Shown: positions 1 to 11,048 of the stretch, one piece after another
Numbering within the stretch: position 1 is the first letter of the stretch
Layout: each line of letters opens with the position of its first letter
Assembly: GCA_963978545.1 (NCBI GenBank)
Contig: OZ021722.1
Location: 109,001,442-109,065,441, forward strand
Direction: 5' to 3'
Length of the DNA: 64,000 bases
From: Linyphia triangularis
Lineage: Eukaryota > Arthropoda > Arachnida > Araneae > Linyphiidae
Position numbers and translations under genes: made by a program
The notes under the pieces: model-generated
Database searches by the model: none
Seen by the model: the letters and a program-made list of their open reading frames with translations, nothing else
What the model was told of the DNA's origin: nothing

Positions 1-624
1 ACTGTCACACGTACGACATGAAATATCAACTTCCAAACATGATTTTCGCTCCATTACCGCGACATTTCCTTACAGTTCTTTCTCCGAAATGGTGTGTGTA
101 ATTGCTACTTACAAATTACACTGGCTAGAAAAATTTTAAGAATTTCATTTCCCCCCCCCCCCCCTAATAATTTCTCTGTGGAACGACATAGACACATGAA
201 ATTAACCTCAAAGGAGCATCGTAATACAACATAACGATAAGTAAAACAACACAGTTACAAAATAAAATGCCAAGTGGTCAGATGGAACATATACAAAAGA
301 ACGGAGTACAATTAGTGTGCAGTTATACAGAATTAAAATTCTCGCCACTCAAAGAGATGATCTTTGGGAGGAGATATGAGATCCTCTGTCATTAGTGTTT
401 ACTTTGTACTGTTATTCTCATACTTAACATGAGGATTTTTATGACTTCTAATAGCGCAATTGCTCGTCCCACTTTAAGAACTGTTTTCAATTAAAGGGGA
501 ATTCCCAATGCATTAACTATTTCCAAGACTCGTCCAATGGAAGCATTTCTTCGCACATATTTCGTGAAATTTAAATTAGAGAAGTGATCAGGCATAAGTA
601 TAGGAACAATAGTCATATTTTTAA

Positions 625-841
625 CATTTAACTGCTGTAAGCGGTCTGACAGACCGCGAGTCATTTTTTGTAGAATGCTTCCACCCCCTAAAATATCTCA
701 TCTTTGACTTTTATACTAATTTTTCTGATACAATGTTTCTTAAACTTTAAACTGATGTTCATAAATTTGTTTGGCTCAGTATGGACCATGTGTTGCTCTT
801 GCGCCAAAAACCTCAAACCACCCAACCACAGCAGTTAAAGG
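625..841. mobile_element. piggyBac-like MITE (217 bp, TTAA target)
   Basis: The left end CATTTAACTGCTGT and right end ACAGCAGTTAAAGG are inverted repeats, bounded by TTAA at 621-624 and 842-845, the target duplication typical of piggyBac. Just inside the left end is a short hairpin, GCGGTCTGACAGACCGC. The same left and right sequences recur at 50435-50589 and 52483-52605, where a hAT element has split them, so this is a real repeat family. There is no coding capacity; it must have been mobilised in trans. Confidence 0.8.
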
Positions 842-2086
842 TTAATCGTGTATCCAAGACAGTAGTGGGATGATATGTGACATAAATATCAATAATCCCG
901 ATTTAGAAGCCAATATATTATCATTATAAGATTGAATTGAGTTAGGAAACAAAATTACTTTAACGAAGTCTAGTTCAATTACGTTTCGTGCTTCTCGAAT
1001 CAGCCTATTTCATCCAAAGACTAAAACTTTTTAACATCAGATACTTTTTACTGAAATGAATGATTTTAGTTTCATGAGTAATATTGGACGTCAGAGTATC
1101 TAAAGAAAGATGAAAACATGATATTAGATGCTAAATGCTATTTAAAATAACGATTTTGTGGGAAAAGAGTTTGGGCTTTGGGATGCAAAATGTTGGATTG
1201 CTTTGCTATGCTCCCAAGGAGCGCAAAAGATAATTAAATGCTACTTTTTTACTGTAATTACGTTAACTTGATCTAGGAAAACCTTTAATAGTGAAATATA
1301 GGATCGTGTTTATTGATACTTATGGTATATTTTATCCCACTATTGCTTTCGATGGAAGGTTAAAAAAATATGAATATCGCCACTATACCTAAGCCTGATC
1401 ACTCCTCTATTACGTTAAGGCCTCAGTATGCTATTTAGAGTTGAAGGACTTTGTATAACACCCATATACAGGGCCTTATTTCTTTATAAGGCCTGATAGG
1501 TCCGTGTCTAGAGCCCTCAAAAAGCCTGAAAAATTCTGAATTATGGTGTGACTATCAATATTCTGTTCAGTGCTCTTGTTCAATGCCAATGACAATATGA
1601 TAATATATTTTTATTACTATTACTTATTAAAAATATTAATATTTTGATATTAATTTATTCAAAACCGTAATCAAAATTCTGATTGATATTTAAATTACAC
1701 CAACTACTGGCCCAATCTTGCTATTTTGTGCGTATAATATATTTTTTTTTTTTTTTTAAATCGAGCTCTGGTCATGTATATATTATTTTGTTAGGATCGT
1801 CACATTAAGGACCACAAAGTTCCCCTATTTTGATTTTCTAGTTTTGATTGGACTGTTGTTAATTTTTATTAAACCACTCCAAACAACCACTTTGTCAAAA
1901 CACTAAAAAAAGAAGACTGTAAAGGTAGGTAAAGACCAACAGACAATTTTCTTATTCATTAGAACAAAAAAGGGATTTCTTGAAAATAGAATCTTATGCA
2001 AAATTCTGAATCTCTGTTTTTACTATACATATAGGCTACTAGAAGAATAAGATCCAAAATATACTCTTTTTTATACGTTATATGTA

Positions 2087-2561
2087 CAGGGTGTGCCTTG
2101 AAGGACTCTCTGATTTTAAATTAAACAACTCAATAACAAAGATTGATAGAAAAATGAAATAAAAAGTATAGTTATTTTGAAAGCTGTAAAAATGTTATAC
2201 TAAATTTTTCAAAATTAGTCACAAATGTTACCAACAGGTGACGCTGTACACTGTAGTTCTTGTGAATAAAGAGTGATTTGAAGCTCAGAGAGATCAATCT
2301 TCAAACAGTTCCACTGTTTAAACACGAAAAAAAGCTAGCGTGAATGTAACGACTGATTTCAGGGGACAAATTTATAACATATTTCTAGAATTTTGCATTT
2401 AAAACCCCATCTGTTGGCAACAATTGTAACTAATTTTGAAACTTCCCTTTCAGATTTTTGAAGCTTTCAAAATAACTATACTTTTTGTTTCATACTTCTA
2501 TCGGTCTTTATTTTTGAGTTATTAAATTTTTAAATCAGAGAGTCCTTCACGGGACATCCTA
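2087..2561. mobile_element. Long-TIR MITE, Tc1/mariner-like (475 bp)
   Basis: Near-symmetric arms run inward from CAGGGTGTGCCTTGAAGGAC on the left to the inverted copy ending at 2561. Each arm is over 100 bp (AAAGTATAGTTATTTTGAAAGC is mirrored inside). The element is flanked by TA at 2085-2086 and 2562-2563, the mariner-type target. It has no open frame of note and lies in the filamin upstream intron. The superfamily is inferred from the TA target only. Confidence 0.7.
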
Positions 2562-2985
2562 TATTTTCACCTTGAAAATCTGCTGATCAGGAAAGTTTCT
2601 CGGACTACGTGCTCAATTCGATCTGGTAGAATATTTTTTAAACATTTTTAAGCCTTTAGTTCGAAAAAAACTAGTAAAAAAATTGTATAATTTTTTTCCT
2701 CACACACAATCGAACACTTTTTGTAAAATCTTCAAAGTAAAATTCTTGGTAAACAGAACCATTTTTGAATGGGAAGTAACTTTATATTGATGTCAAATAT
2801 TACAAGGGCATCAAACAGTAAATGTCAATAGGAACATTTCTCTGTCACATTCTCATGGGTACTCTTTCGTTAGACGGGTACCAGTTGGAGACAAGCTCAA
2901 ATGCTTACATGTTTAAATGATGCTTAAATGTGTCGCTAAGTCTAAATGTTTTTGTTATAGGGTTGCTCTGACAAACTGCTATAGT

Positions 2986-3012
2986 AAACCTATAACAAAT
3001 CGTTATAGGTTT
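2986..3012. repeat. Perfect 11-bp stem-loop
   Basis: AAACCTATAAC at 2986-2996 and its exact reverse complement at 3002-3012 enclose a 5-base loop. Variants of the CTATAAC word recur within 60 bp on both sides, so this may be the remnant of a small palindromic repeat. No function can be assigned. Confidence 0.5.
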
Positions 3013-3227
3013 GTTACGGTTTGTTATAGGAATTATAAATGATTTGAAGGTTGTTACTTTGGATGAGTAATCGCTATAATTTTGGCGGTTTTCATCTGGT
3101 ACACACGTAACGGAAGAGTACCACATCAGGGCATCAAACCATACGAGAAGTATAAGAGATATCTCAAACTAAAGTAAGTATCTCATAATCGATTTTTCCA
3201 GTAACTAAATGATACTTAATTGTTCAG

Positions 3228-3425
3228 GTACCGCTTTCGCTGAGCCCGGTTCTCAGGAGACATCCTCTGTCGTGTTGGACACAGTGGCCAAGCAGTCCAA
3301 GCATAAGGGAGACACCATGCCCAAATTCCGATCGAATTCAGCAAAAGTCACGAGTAAAGGACCAGGTCTCAAGAAAGCCATCACACATAAGATGAACTCA
3401 TTTCAAGTCAACTGCCAAGATGCAG
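3228..3425 (+). CDS. Filamin, penultimate coding exon (hinge 2 and start of last Ig repeat)
   Basis: This is an internal coding exon of filamin, the actin-crosslinking scaffold of the cell cortex (Drosophila cheerio, human FLNA-C). The acceptor is TTGTTCAG before 3228 and the donor is GTACTAG at 3426; both junctions are phase 1. The peptide contains ETSSVVLDTVAKQ, matching the ETSSVFVDSLTKA stretch that begins the hinge before the last repeat in vertebrate filamins. GPGLKKAITHKMNSFQVNCQ follows, matching the GLGLSKAYVGQKSSFTVDCS opening of repeat 24. In phase it joins exactly to 6010, giving the DAGNN junction conserved in the family. Upstream exons lie outside the window. Confidence 0.93.
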
Positions 3426-3779
3426 GTACTAGACAATGTTCATTATCCGGTTCAGATTCACTGTAAGGTGCCTCTTGGTGACTTTTTGCAAGTTGGCGAT
3501 TTAGGCCGAATGTGGCGACCCTTCACCAAGTTTGTTTTCCGTCAAACCTAGTGACCATTTGGATTTGACAACTCTGTGTTTTGACGCCATTTTGGATGAG
3601 AATCAATGATATCACTTGCATTACTCGATGAGAATAAGGGTTTTTACCTATCAGAAAATAAAGTTTTTGACCGATTAGTGTCATATACTTTAAACCCATA
3701 AAAAATGCAGCATAAAATAGATTTATTACCCATATTGAGACTACCTATCTCGAAATCGAACACATCGGCAATGCAGAAC

Positions 3780-4513
3780 TGAACCGTGGCCACCGTAAAA
3801 CCTTTCTTTCCCTTATAGACTGAGAGGCGACTGCAATTTTTGGACCTCATCGAACATCATTCTGAATTTTTTATAAAAATTGGAGAAAAGTGAGCAGATT
3901 ACGAATCCACTGGTCTGCAGTGGCAAAAATGGCCGAAACTGGTCAAAAATCGACTTTCAGTAAGTTGAACTAAATCCAATAGCCAAATGCGCCATAGCTT
4001 GCCAAATAATGAGCATTTTTTTTATTTTGATAACCTCACTCTTTAATTTTCAATTAAAAAGGTTACTGACGGTTCGGATGTGTGGGTATGGGTTACGTGC
4101 ATCTTTCACAAATGAGCCAAATTGGCAATAAACATTACATCACTGATAACGTAACTGATATCTAACTTGGCTTACTTCTAAAAGATACAAGTTTTCCGAT
4201 CCAGAGATCAGAAATCGTTTGCACTTTTTCTGATTGAAAATCAAAATGCAATGGGTTGCCAGATGAAAAAGTTTGATCTCTTTTTGGCAAGTTATTTCGT
4301 ATTTGTCTATTGGATTTAGTTCAACTTATTAAAAGTCGATTTTTGATTGGTTTCGGCCGTTTTTGCCACGGCATACCAGTGGATTCGTAATCTACTCACT
4401 TTTCTCCAATTTCTATAAAAAATTCAGAATGATGTTCAATGGGGTCCTAAAATTGCAGTCGCATCTCGGACTATTAGGAAAGAGAAGAAATAATTTCACG
4501 ATGGCCACGAATG
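3780..4513. mobile_element. Foldback element, family FB-A (copy 1)
   Basis: The left arm runs from GAACCGTGGCCACCGTAAAA through GAGGCGACTGCAATTTT and GAATGATGTTCGATGAGG (the last as reverse complement) into the interior. The right arm repeats these in inverted order from about 4265 to 4513. Arms are about 250 bp and diverged. Related copies are at 20961-21624 (complete) and 14920-15205 (one arm). There is no coding sequence and no clear target duplication. Foldback elements of this sort are usually non-autonomous DNA transposons. Confidence 0.65.
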
Positions 4514-4701
4514 AACCCACAATCTTTCAATCATGAACTCGGCGTTCTCACTCATCAGGCCACCAATTTGCTGCTATCATTTGTGACTGTAATTTGTGAG
4601 CGATCAGGTACTTTTGCTGATTTACTGATTCTTTATTGCCAGATTCTAAAACTCTTCATTGAAAGTCGCCTTTTGTATGACTTTTCTCAGGGAATTTACT
4701 A

Positions 4702-4943
4702 TACTAAACTCCAACTTAACTTGACATCACTAGATGATAGATCTTCACTGTGCTCATAGGTAATTAATCCAATTTAGCGGAGTGAAGACATAATTCTCGC
4801 CAAACCTTATAGCCTTTTGTTCTCCTCTACAGGGTTGTGGTTTGGTGAACATTATGCTTTCATGCCGCCAAAATGTATTAAATGCCTATGAGCACAGTGA
4901 CGATCTACCGTCCAGTGATGTCAGGTTAAGTTGAAGTTTAGTA
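4702..4943. mobile_element. Palindromic MITE, TA target (copy 1, 242 bp)
   Basis: Inverted arms start TACTAAACTCCAACTTAAC and end GTTAAGTTGAAGTTTAGTA, flanked by TA at 4700-4701 and 4944-4945. The arms fill nearly the whole element, so RNA from either strand would fold as a hairpin. A second copy is at 56063-56296. The TA duplication suggests mobilisation by a Tc1/mariner transposase. Confidence 0.75.
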
Positions 4944-5130
4944 TATCATCGGCAAATGTTGGAAATAAGTTCAGTTACCGAATTGCAGTCAGCAATCGGT
5001 AACAGTAATTCGGGTTCGAAAAACTAATCGGTGAAAGTTTACTTTTGTATGACTTTCCTTGACGAATTTTCTGCTATGATAGAAATAATTCATGGCAGAT
5101 GATAGAAATAAGTTCAGTTACCGATACCGA

Positions 5131-5674
5131 ATGGACAATTCCCGCATTTTTTAAAAACGAGTAAAATTAGTATATATTTATGAAGAATTTCTATCTGATT
5201 CCAAATATTTAAACAAAAGTTCTTTGAAAAATTTAGTTATTTAAATATTAAGAAAAGAAAATGCCCCAAAACCCAGCCAAAACCAGTCTGATCAAAACAG
5301 TCAACAAAATTCGTGACGTGTAAAGAGATCCCTGCGTTTCTATGGTTATCGTGAGGTTTCTGCCAAATAGTTATCGTTAAAAAAGTTGGCGTTCGTAGAC
5401 CATCGCCACATTCCGTACAGGTTGGCGTGATTTGCGAGAAACTTTCAAATCTGGTTTCCGCTGCTGCATTTCAGGCCAAGATGTGTGTGATCTCTTTACT
5501 TCACGTTCAATTCCAAGAACATGGGTCGTTTTCTCTCCAACCTCTAACAAGGTAATTTTGATCGCAAATTGAAAAAAAAAAGCGCATTGAGCAGAAATTT
5601 TTATGTTTATAGCCTTTTCGAAACATTTAGAATTGAATAAAAATTTTTTTAAAAAAATGCGGGAATTGTCCATT
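5131..5674. mobile_element. Long-TIR MITE, ATGGACAATT family (copy 1)
   Basis: The termini ATGGACAATTCCCGCATTTT and AAAATGCGGGAATTGTCCAT are perfect inverted repeats of about 25 bp. Relatives with the same ends are at 23867-24374 and 25152-25559, and share an interior with a TGCGAGAAACTT / GTACAGG core. The open frame on the - strand (5377-5685) is a by-product. I could not identify a clear target duplication, so the superfamily is left open. Confidence 0.7.
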
Positions 5675-5764
5675 GCGGTTACCAATGAATTCGAATGAGA
5701 TCATTGGCCGAGGAATCGCCATTCAGTTTTTGCTACTAAGGGCAACACACTAAAAATCAGTAAA

Positions 5765-5973
5765 TTTTACTTAATGAGAATATGCTTCTTTCTGTTTAGT
5801 AGTAATAATAATAATTACCTTTTACTTAATGAGAATATGCTTCTTTCTATTTAATCGTAATAATAATAATTACCTTTTACTTAATGAGAATATGCTTCTT
5901 TCTATTTAGTCGTAATAATAATAATTACCTTTTACTTAATGAGAGTATGCTTCTTTCTATTTAGTCGTAATCC
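5765..5973 (+). repeat. Tandem repeat, 4 x 55 bp, beside filamin acceptor
   Basis: Units begin at 5765, 5820, 5875 and 5930, each TTTTACTTAATGAGAATATG followed by CTTCTTTCTATTTAGTCGTAA and an AAT run. The copies differ at only a few bases (GTTTAGTAG versus ATTTAGTCG), so expansion looks recent. The array ends about 35 bp before the last filamin exon and contributes pyrimidine-rich CTTCTTTCT blocks near the splice site. Confidence 0.9.
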
Positions 5974-6009
5974 CTTACAACCATTTAAATTTTCTTTTGC
6001 AATTCACAG

Positions 6010-6197
6010 GAAACAACATCTTGTTCGTGTCGCTGTATGGACCCAAGGGTCCTTGCGATGAGCTACACGTCAAGCACACAGGCAGGAACATCTACAACAT
6101 CACGTACATGGTGAAGGACAGAGGAGAACATATCCTCATAGCCAAGTACGGCAACGAACACATCCCAGGAAGCCCTTTCAAGGTTGAATGCACATAA
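6010..6197 (+). CDS. Filamin, final coding exon (C-terminal half of last Ig repeat)
   Basis: This exon encodes the end of the last filamin Ig-like repeat, the dimerisation repeat (24 in vertebrates). The acceptor CAATTCACAG precedes 6010. The first two bases complete a glycine codon with the G at 3425. The peptide reads NNILFVSLYGPKGPCDEL, then VKHTGRNIYNITYMVKDRGE, then HIPGSPFKVECT and stop at 6195-6197. It aligns with the filamin C-terminus (LLVGVHGPRTPCEEILVKH ... KDKGEY ... GDEHIPGSPYRV). Length and stop position match the family, so the C-terminus looks intact. It is higher in GC than the flanking DNA. Confidence 0.95.
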
Positions 6198-7820
6198 GCC
6201 CTTCCCCCCCCCTAATGAAATTAGAAAACCCTTCTGGAACATACCTTACAATCCAGAATCTTGTAAGAATTCACCCGCATTGCTCGGTCACACCAATTTA
6301 GATGAACTTACCCACACTCTTTAGTTACCTCGCAACCTGCTTCTGTGAGCCATTTAGCTGCTCTACAGTGCTCAGAGCGTTGAGATAAATATCCACCAGA
6401 GGGCCAACACAGACACTTTTGCTGCCATGTGTTGATATACCTTTTGAAAATTTATACAGGGACTAAATCTGGGTGTTTCCAGTTAAGGAAACATTATTGC
6501 CAACAGTCTAGAAAGTGCTCTAGACTTTATAGTGCCGTGCCAAAGCGCTTTTACTGTAAGTGCCAGTCTAAAGCCTCGATATAGATAAACAACTGGTTAG
6601 ACTGCTTAACGCTGGGAAAATGAAGCCGTTGCCGGATGCAATTGGTGGGATAAAAAATACGGATTGCCGAGGATTGAAAATAAAATTTTGAGTTGTACAC
6701 AGCAGAAATGTCAATAGTAGACATTAATTAGTAATAATATGCAAAAAAATATATACTCTAACACTTTAGAAGGTTTTTCGCATTCCCATCCAACTATAAA
6801 AGTGAACTGTGATTGGTTAATCTTCCCACCAGCTTCGCAATCCCCGGCGCGTTTTTCTCTTTTCATTGACAATGGAGCAAGTCTATCCGGTTGTTTATCT
6901 ATATCGATGGTCTAAAGTGCCTTCAACAAAGCAACATCGTTTATTGAAATGTGATACAATATTGTTATTTTCTTTGATGTTTAATGGAAATTTGCCTTGA
7001 GCGGGACTGTTTTATACTGAGCCACAATTTCAAGAACATCCATCTGACAGCAAAAAGTTTTCATGTTATTCCTTTGGTGGATACGCCCTCAGTTTTTTAC
7101 TTACAACATTCTGGATGTAAGATATGTATCAGGAAACGAAGGAAGTGTTAAGTGTTTAATTTGTATACCATGGTCCATTTTTGTGAACGTGCTCTGAAAG
7201 TAGCAAAGAATCCTATTGAAGTTCCCTAAAAAGACGAGAGTCTGCTTCCTCTCTATAAAATATTTTAAATAATTATTAGTGCACTTTATGTGTTTCCTAT
7301 TACATTATCGCAAAATACTTCTCTCGTCGCCTTTTTAGATTGAAATATTGTGTCGCTTTTAGGTATAGAGCTTTTTTCAGCCATCGAATTGTGTTCTAAA
7401 CTCACACAAAGCCAAATATTTAAACAATAAAAAATTTCTAGATGTTTACATTTTATAATTAAGCCTGCCACGTAAGAAACATAATACGTTTTCGAGATCG
7501 TGCGAATATTTTATTCAATGTTGTCTTTATTTATTTCTTATCGAGTTTTGTTTGCAATTTACGAGAATCTAAATTAGATCAAAGTGTAAAAACAAAATAC
7601 ATTAAATTGGTAGAATATGGGTATGTGTTATCTTTTAGAAATTAAAGCAACTTGGACTGTACTTTGTACGCAATACTATTTACATAATAAAGATCCTCTT
7701 CATTATATGTCTGATTTCTTTTTAGATTTGTCATTACACCTACATGGCCAAATGTTTTTTAAATTCATTTATTGAATAATATTAAGAGTTATACGTTACA
7801 ATCTTTTATCCCAATGCATA
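6198..7820 (+). other. Filamin 3' UTR and downstream region
   Basis: No further open frame follows the filamin stop. AATAAA hexamers occur at 6679, 7426 and 7686; I cannot tell which is used, so the end of the 3' UTR is unknown. A short transposon (6574-6909) lies 377 bp past the stop, in the UTR or just beyond it. Otherwise this is AT-rich sequence with nothing recognised. Confidence 0.45.
6574..6909. mobile_element. MITE with 8-bp target duplication (336 bp)
   Basis: The inverted termini CCTCGATATAGATAAACAAC and GTTGTTTATCTATATCGATG are bounded on both sides by GTCTAAAG (6566-6573 and 6910-6917), an 8 bp duplication as made by hAT or P superfamily transposases. There is no coding capacity. 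It probably sits in the filamin 3' UTR or immediately downstream, and it contains the AATAAA at 6679. Confidence 0.75.
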
Positions 7821-7825
7821 TTGAT

Positions 7826-8345
7826 ACAACTACTTTCTATAAAACCTTGAAATTTGGCGAGTTGGTACAAATGATCACTTAATGAAATGACATTAATTGT
7901 TTTCATTTAATGTCCATCTATTATAAATGAAATTAAAATAGCAAAAGACAAAACCAGGTGGATCCACTGCATATGCATTGAAGTAATGATCTCAAATATA
8001 AAATAAAAATATACACGCTATTTTCAAGCTTTAAATTATCTCATTTCATTAAATGGTTGATTGGTTGGTTTCAGATTATCTGGCGCCTTCAGCAACACGA
8101 GGGCTATAATGCGCCGAAACATTCGTCATTAGACAAGCCAACATACATTTACAAACACCCATGCCAACACGGGACTCGAACCCGCAACCTCGCGGTCTAG
8201 AAGCTAGCACGCTAACCACTATACCGTTTGGTCGGCCATTTCATTAAATGATAATTTTCGTACCTACTTGCCAAATTTCTAGGTTTAATACAAATTAGTT
8301 TCTAGATGTACTGGTCCAGAAGATTGCAACATAGCGAGTATATTC
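7826..8345. mobile_element. Foldback element, family FB-B (copy 1), split by a SINE
   Basis: The left arm (ACTACTTTCTATAAAACC, GAAATTTGGCGAG, TTAATGAAATGAC) is mirrored by a right arm (CATTTCATTAAATG, CCAAATTTCTAGG, AGATTGCAACATAGCGAG). The interior TATGCATTGAAGTAATGAT also occurs in the longer copy at 17086-17996. A tRNA-derived SINE (8056-8236) interrupts the right arm. No target duplication was identified. Confidence 0.65.
8056..8236 (-). mobile_element. tRNA-derived SINE (copy 1), full length
   Basis: On the - strand the head reads as a tRNA, with A-box-like TATAGTGGTTAGCGTGC and B box GGTTCGAGTCC, followed by a unique body (GGCGCATTATAGCCCTCGTG) and an AACCAACCAATC tail. It is bounded by the 14 bp duplication CATTTCATTAAATG (8042-8055, 8237-8250). 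A second copy is at 49765-49944 with a different 14 bp duplication. RNA polymerase III would transcribe it from the internal boxes, and a LINE would mobilise it. Confidence 0.92.
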
Positions 8346-9072
8346 TCTAGAGACATGAGCTTGCAAGGAGTTATTTTTCACTCCCCTCCCACTCCCTCTT
8401 TTTTTGGATCAAATAACACAAAAATAATTGACCTTAAAAAAAAATTTATTGAACAAAAAATTCAAATGTGTGTCCATTTAAGTGGACGCCTTGTCTGTAG
8501 AGGATATGGAATTATCCTTAGTAGAACTTCCTCTTAATTGAATATTTAGTGTGAAAATTTAGTGCAAATTCAACAATCCCGTTACATTGTTACTGATATG
8601 TATGAAACCTAACTTCTAAAGCGTCTCGAGCCAAAAGGTAAGACTTTTACTTACAATATGATACATAGTACAGGAGATATAGGCAAAAAATAGGCTATAG
8701 GTGGTACTAATTCCCACAAATGCGGCGATTGAATTTTTGAGCTCGTGGAGGATATCTTTTTGAAATACTAAAAGTCTAGAAAAATCTGAGCGTGCAAAGT
8801 GCGTTTTTTGGCCGCCATCTTGGATTTTTTTTGTAAAAATCATAAAAAGTCATGTGTGGTATCAAATTACAGAAAATTTTATGCTAAAAAAGATTATCAT
8901 TTTGGTTTTAAAAAGTACAAATAATTAGCAAAATAGTGACCAAAAAATAAAAGCTTATGCAGTGTTAAAAATCCTTTTTATTAATAAATAATAAAATAGT
9001 TTTATAATACGAATGCATCATGCATTTCGTCAATATTTTTTATCTTACATAAGAAAAAAGCTATATCTATTA

Positions 9073-9845
9073 CTATTCTTTTGAAATACATTCTTTCAGT
9101 GCACTATTTGTGCAATCTCTACCAGAACAGTTACAACCTATCTCGGTACTTTCCAAGCCATTACGTCGACACGTACATCTACCCCTACCACACGGTTCAT
9201 TTGTATACGTTTTCCATGTGCAGCGGACCTTGTTGGACAATAACTCTGGTGCAGGGCTCATTTCACACGTTATGGGCTGTAGTTAGTCTCCTACTTTTTC
9301 CAACCCTGCACTTTACAATATTAGTGTTCATAGTTTTCCCAACAATAACATTGTAAATGTAAGCGGAGAAGATAATAAACAGCAGCATCTTCTGTAGGTG
9401 GCAGTCTTACCATATTAAATTCACTTCCACCGTACAATGATATCAATGCTTTGGTACCAATATCTGTAAGTTCTTTTCTGATCCAAACAGAGTAGTACAA
9501 ATATTAAATTCCTTACATTTCTAAAAATGTCTATGTGCTGCCTATTTACTCTTACCAAATAAAGAGCTTATGATATCGCATCTAGTTAAAGCATGTGAAA
9601 AGAGAATAATTTTGTATCCCTTATCCTAAGCACGTGTTGCACCTTTAATGTTACGTTTTTTTATCGCCGGAAGTAGGAGGCAAACAAATATTTTGTGTAT
9701 TATGGTAAATCAAACGTACAAAGATATCGGTGTCCTCAGCAACAACTGTTACAAGCATTTTTTCTGCTAAGGTCAGTGCTGTTTTCACTATAACTGTATC
9801 AGTATCATCTGTTGCATGAATCGCAGTGTGACCATTCTCTTCCAT
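9073..9845 (-). pseudogene. Transposon gene remnant, PIN-like core and CXC tail (left arm)
   Basis: The upstream block (9845 down to 9651) reads TDDTDTVIVKTALTLAEKM then VTVVAEDTDIFVRLIYHN. This is the acidic EDTD motif typical of the PIN/XPG-like domain in a family of repeat-encoded arthropod and cnidarian proteins. The downstream block (9261 to 9073) ends with CTCRRNGLESTEIGCNCSG and CTNS, a CXC/tesmin-type cysteine cluster that closes the same family. The middle is broken by stops and frameshifts, and the family's HxxxGCDTTS motif is not readable in one frame here. No active protein is likely. Confidence 0.7.
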
Positions 9846-10202
9846 GTGTTTTTAAAGCCTTGTAATAAAGGACTATTTACTTTTTTTTATTAGAAAAAAA
9901 AGGGTCCTTTGCCAAATAAAAGTGGATAGCTCTCGGTAAATTTCACTGTTACTGATGATTGTTTTGTGCGTATCTGATGCTCTATATCCTTTGTACTGGA
10001 GATGATATAGCCACAAAATACTATTGTCACTACTTGATATTGCTTATAACAAAATGATTGCTATATAGTTGTAATACATTTGAAAATTTCCCAGTTTTTG
10101 GCCATGGTTCAGTGAAATTAACAGAGAGCTCTCCACTTCTTATTGGCAAAGGACCCTTTCTTTCCAATAAAAAAATATTCAGTCCTTTATAACCATGCTT
10201 GG

Positions 10203-11048
10203 AAAACACTTAGATGAGAATGGCCACATTGTGATTCATGCTACAGATGATACTGACACAGTTATAGTGAAAATAGCACTGACCTTAGCATAAAAAAATA
10301 CATGTAACAGTTGTTGCTGAATACACCGGTGTCTTAGTACTTTTGATTTACCATAATACTTGTGCAGTCTTCTACTTCCAGCGATAAAAACCGTAATATT
10401 AAATCGGTGCAACATGTTCTTGACGATAAGGGATGCAAAATTATTCTCTTTTCACATGTTTTAAACGGATGCAATACCACAAGCTCTTTATTTAGTAAAA
10501 GTAAATCGACAGCATATAGACGTTTCTGTAAATTTAAGGAATTTATTATTTGTGCTAGCTACTCTGTTTGGATCAGAAAATTCTAACATAAACGAATTCA
10601 CAGATATTGGTATCATTGTACGGTGGAAATCCAAAGACTGAGAATCTGAACCTACTACGATAAAATATCTACTTGAAAAAAATCACAACTGCCAAAAGTG
10701 AATTTAATATTGCAAGATTGCCACCTACAGAAGATGCTGCTGTTTACCATCTTCTCCGCGTGCATTTACAATATTATTGTTGGAAAACTATGAACATTAA
10801 TATTGCCAAGTGTGGGGTTGGAAAAAGTAGGAGACCAACTACATCCCATAACGTGTGAAATGAGCCCTGCACCAGAGTTATTGTCCAACAAGGTCCGCTG
10901 CACATGGAAAACGTATACAAATGAACCGTGTGGTAGGGGTAGATGTACGTGTCGACGTAATGGCTTGGAAAGTACCGAGATAGGTTGTAACTGTTCTGGT
11001 AGAGATTGCACAAATAGTGCACTGAAAGAATGTATTTCAGAAGAATAG
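10203..11048 (+). pseudogene. Transposon gene remnant, PIN-like core and CXC tail (right arm)
   Basis: This mirror copy of the left-arm gene is broken in different places. The EDTD-containing region (about 10203-10350) is frameshifted. The next block (10362-10586) retains ILFSHVLNGCNTTSSLFSKS, matching the HxxxGCDTTS motif of the family. The CXC tail (10860-11048) is nearly identical to the left arm, with cysteine-rich CGRGRCTCRRNGL and CNCSGRDCTNS. Complementary damage in the two arms shows they decayed separately. Confidence 0.7.

Larger units (their letters stand above)
1..3227 (+). other. Filamin upstream intron (no exon recognised)
   Basis: This AT-rich stretch precedes the filamin exon at 3228, whose acceptor is phase 1, so at least its 3' part should be intron. 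I looked for the expected preceding filamin repeat-23 ending (a GGSPFKAKVTG-like motif) and saw none, so the intron appears to exceed 3.2 kb. It holds a piggyBac-like MITE (625-841) and a mariner-like MITE (2087-2561). The rest looks like unstructured intronic DNA with homopolymer runs such as C(14) near 153 and T(18) near 1740. Confidence 0.5.
3426..6009 (+). other. Last filamin intron (2,584 bp)
   Basis: The intron starts GTACTAG and ends TTTTCTTTTGCAATTCACAG. It is loaded with repeats: a foldback at 3780-4513, a palindromic MITE at 4702-4943, a long-TIR MITE at 5131-5674, and four 55 bp tandem copies ending about 35 bp before the acceptor. Open frames inside it (for example 3644-3850 and 4511-4759) are parts of those repeats, not exons. 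Confidence 0.85.

Noticed and set aside
5765..5973. CRISPR-like or coding repeat
   Set aside because: Direct 55 bp tandem units without spacers in an intron; this is a minisatellite.
8160..8236. tRNA gene on the - strand (A and B boxes present)
   Set aside because: The same tRNA-like head is fused to a fixed body and tail, bounded by a 14 bp duplication and repeated at 49765; it is a SINE, not a free tRNA gene.
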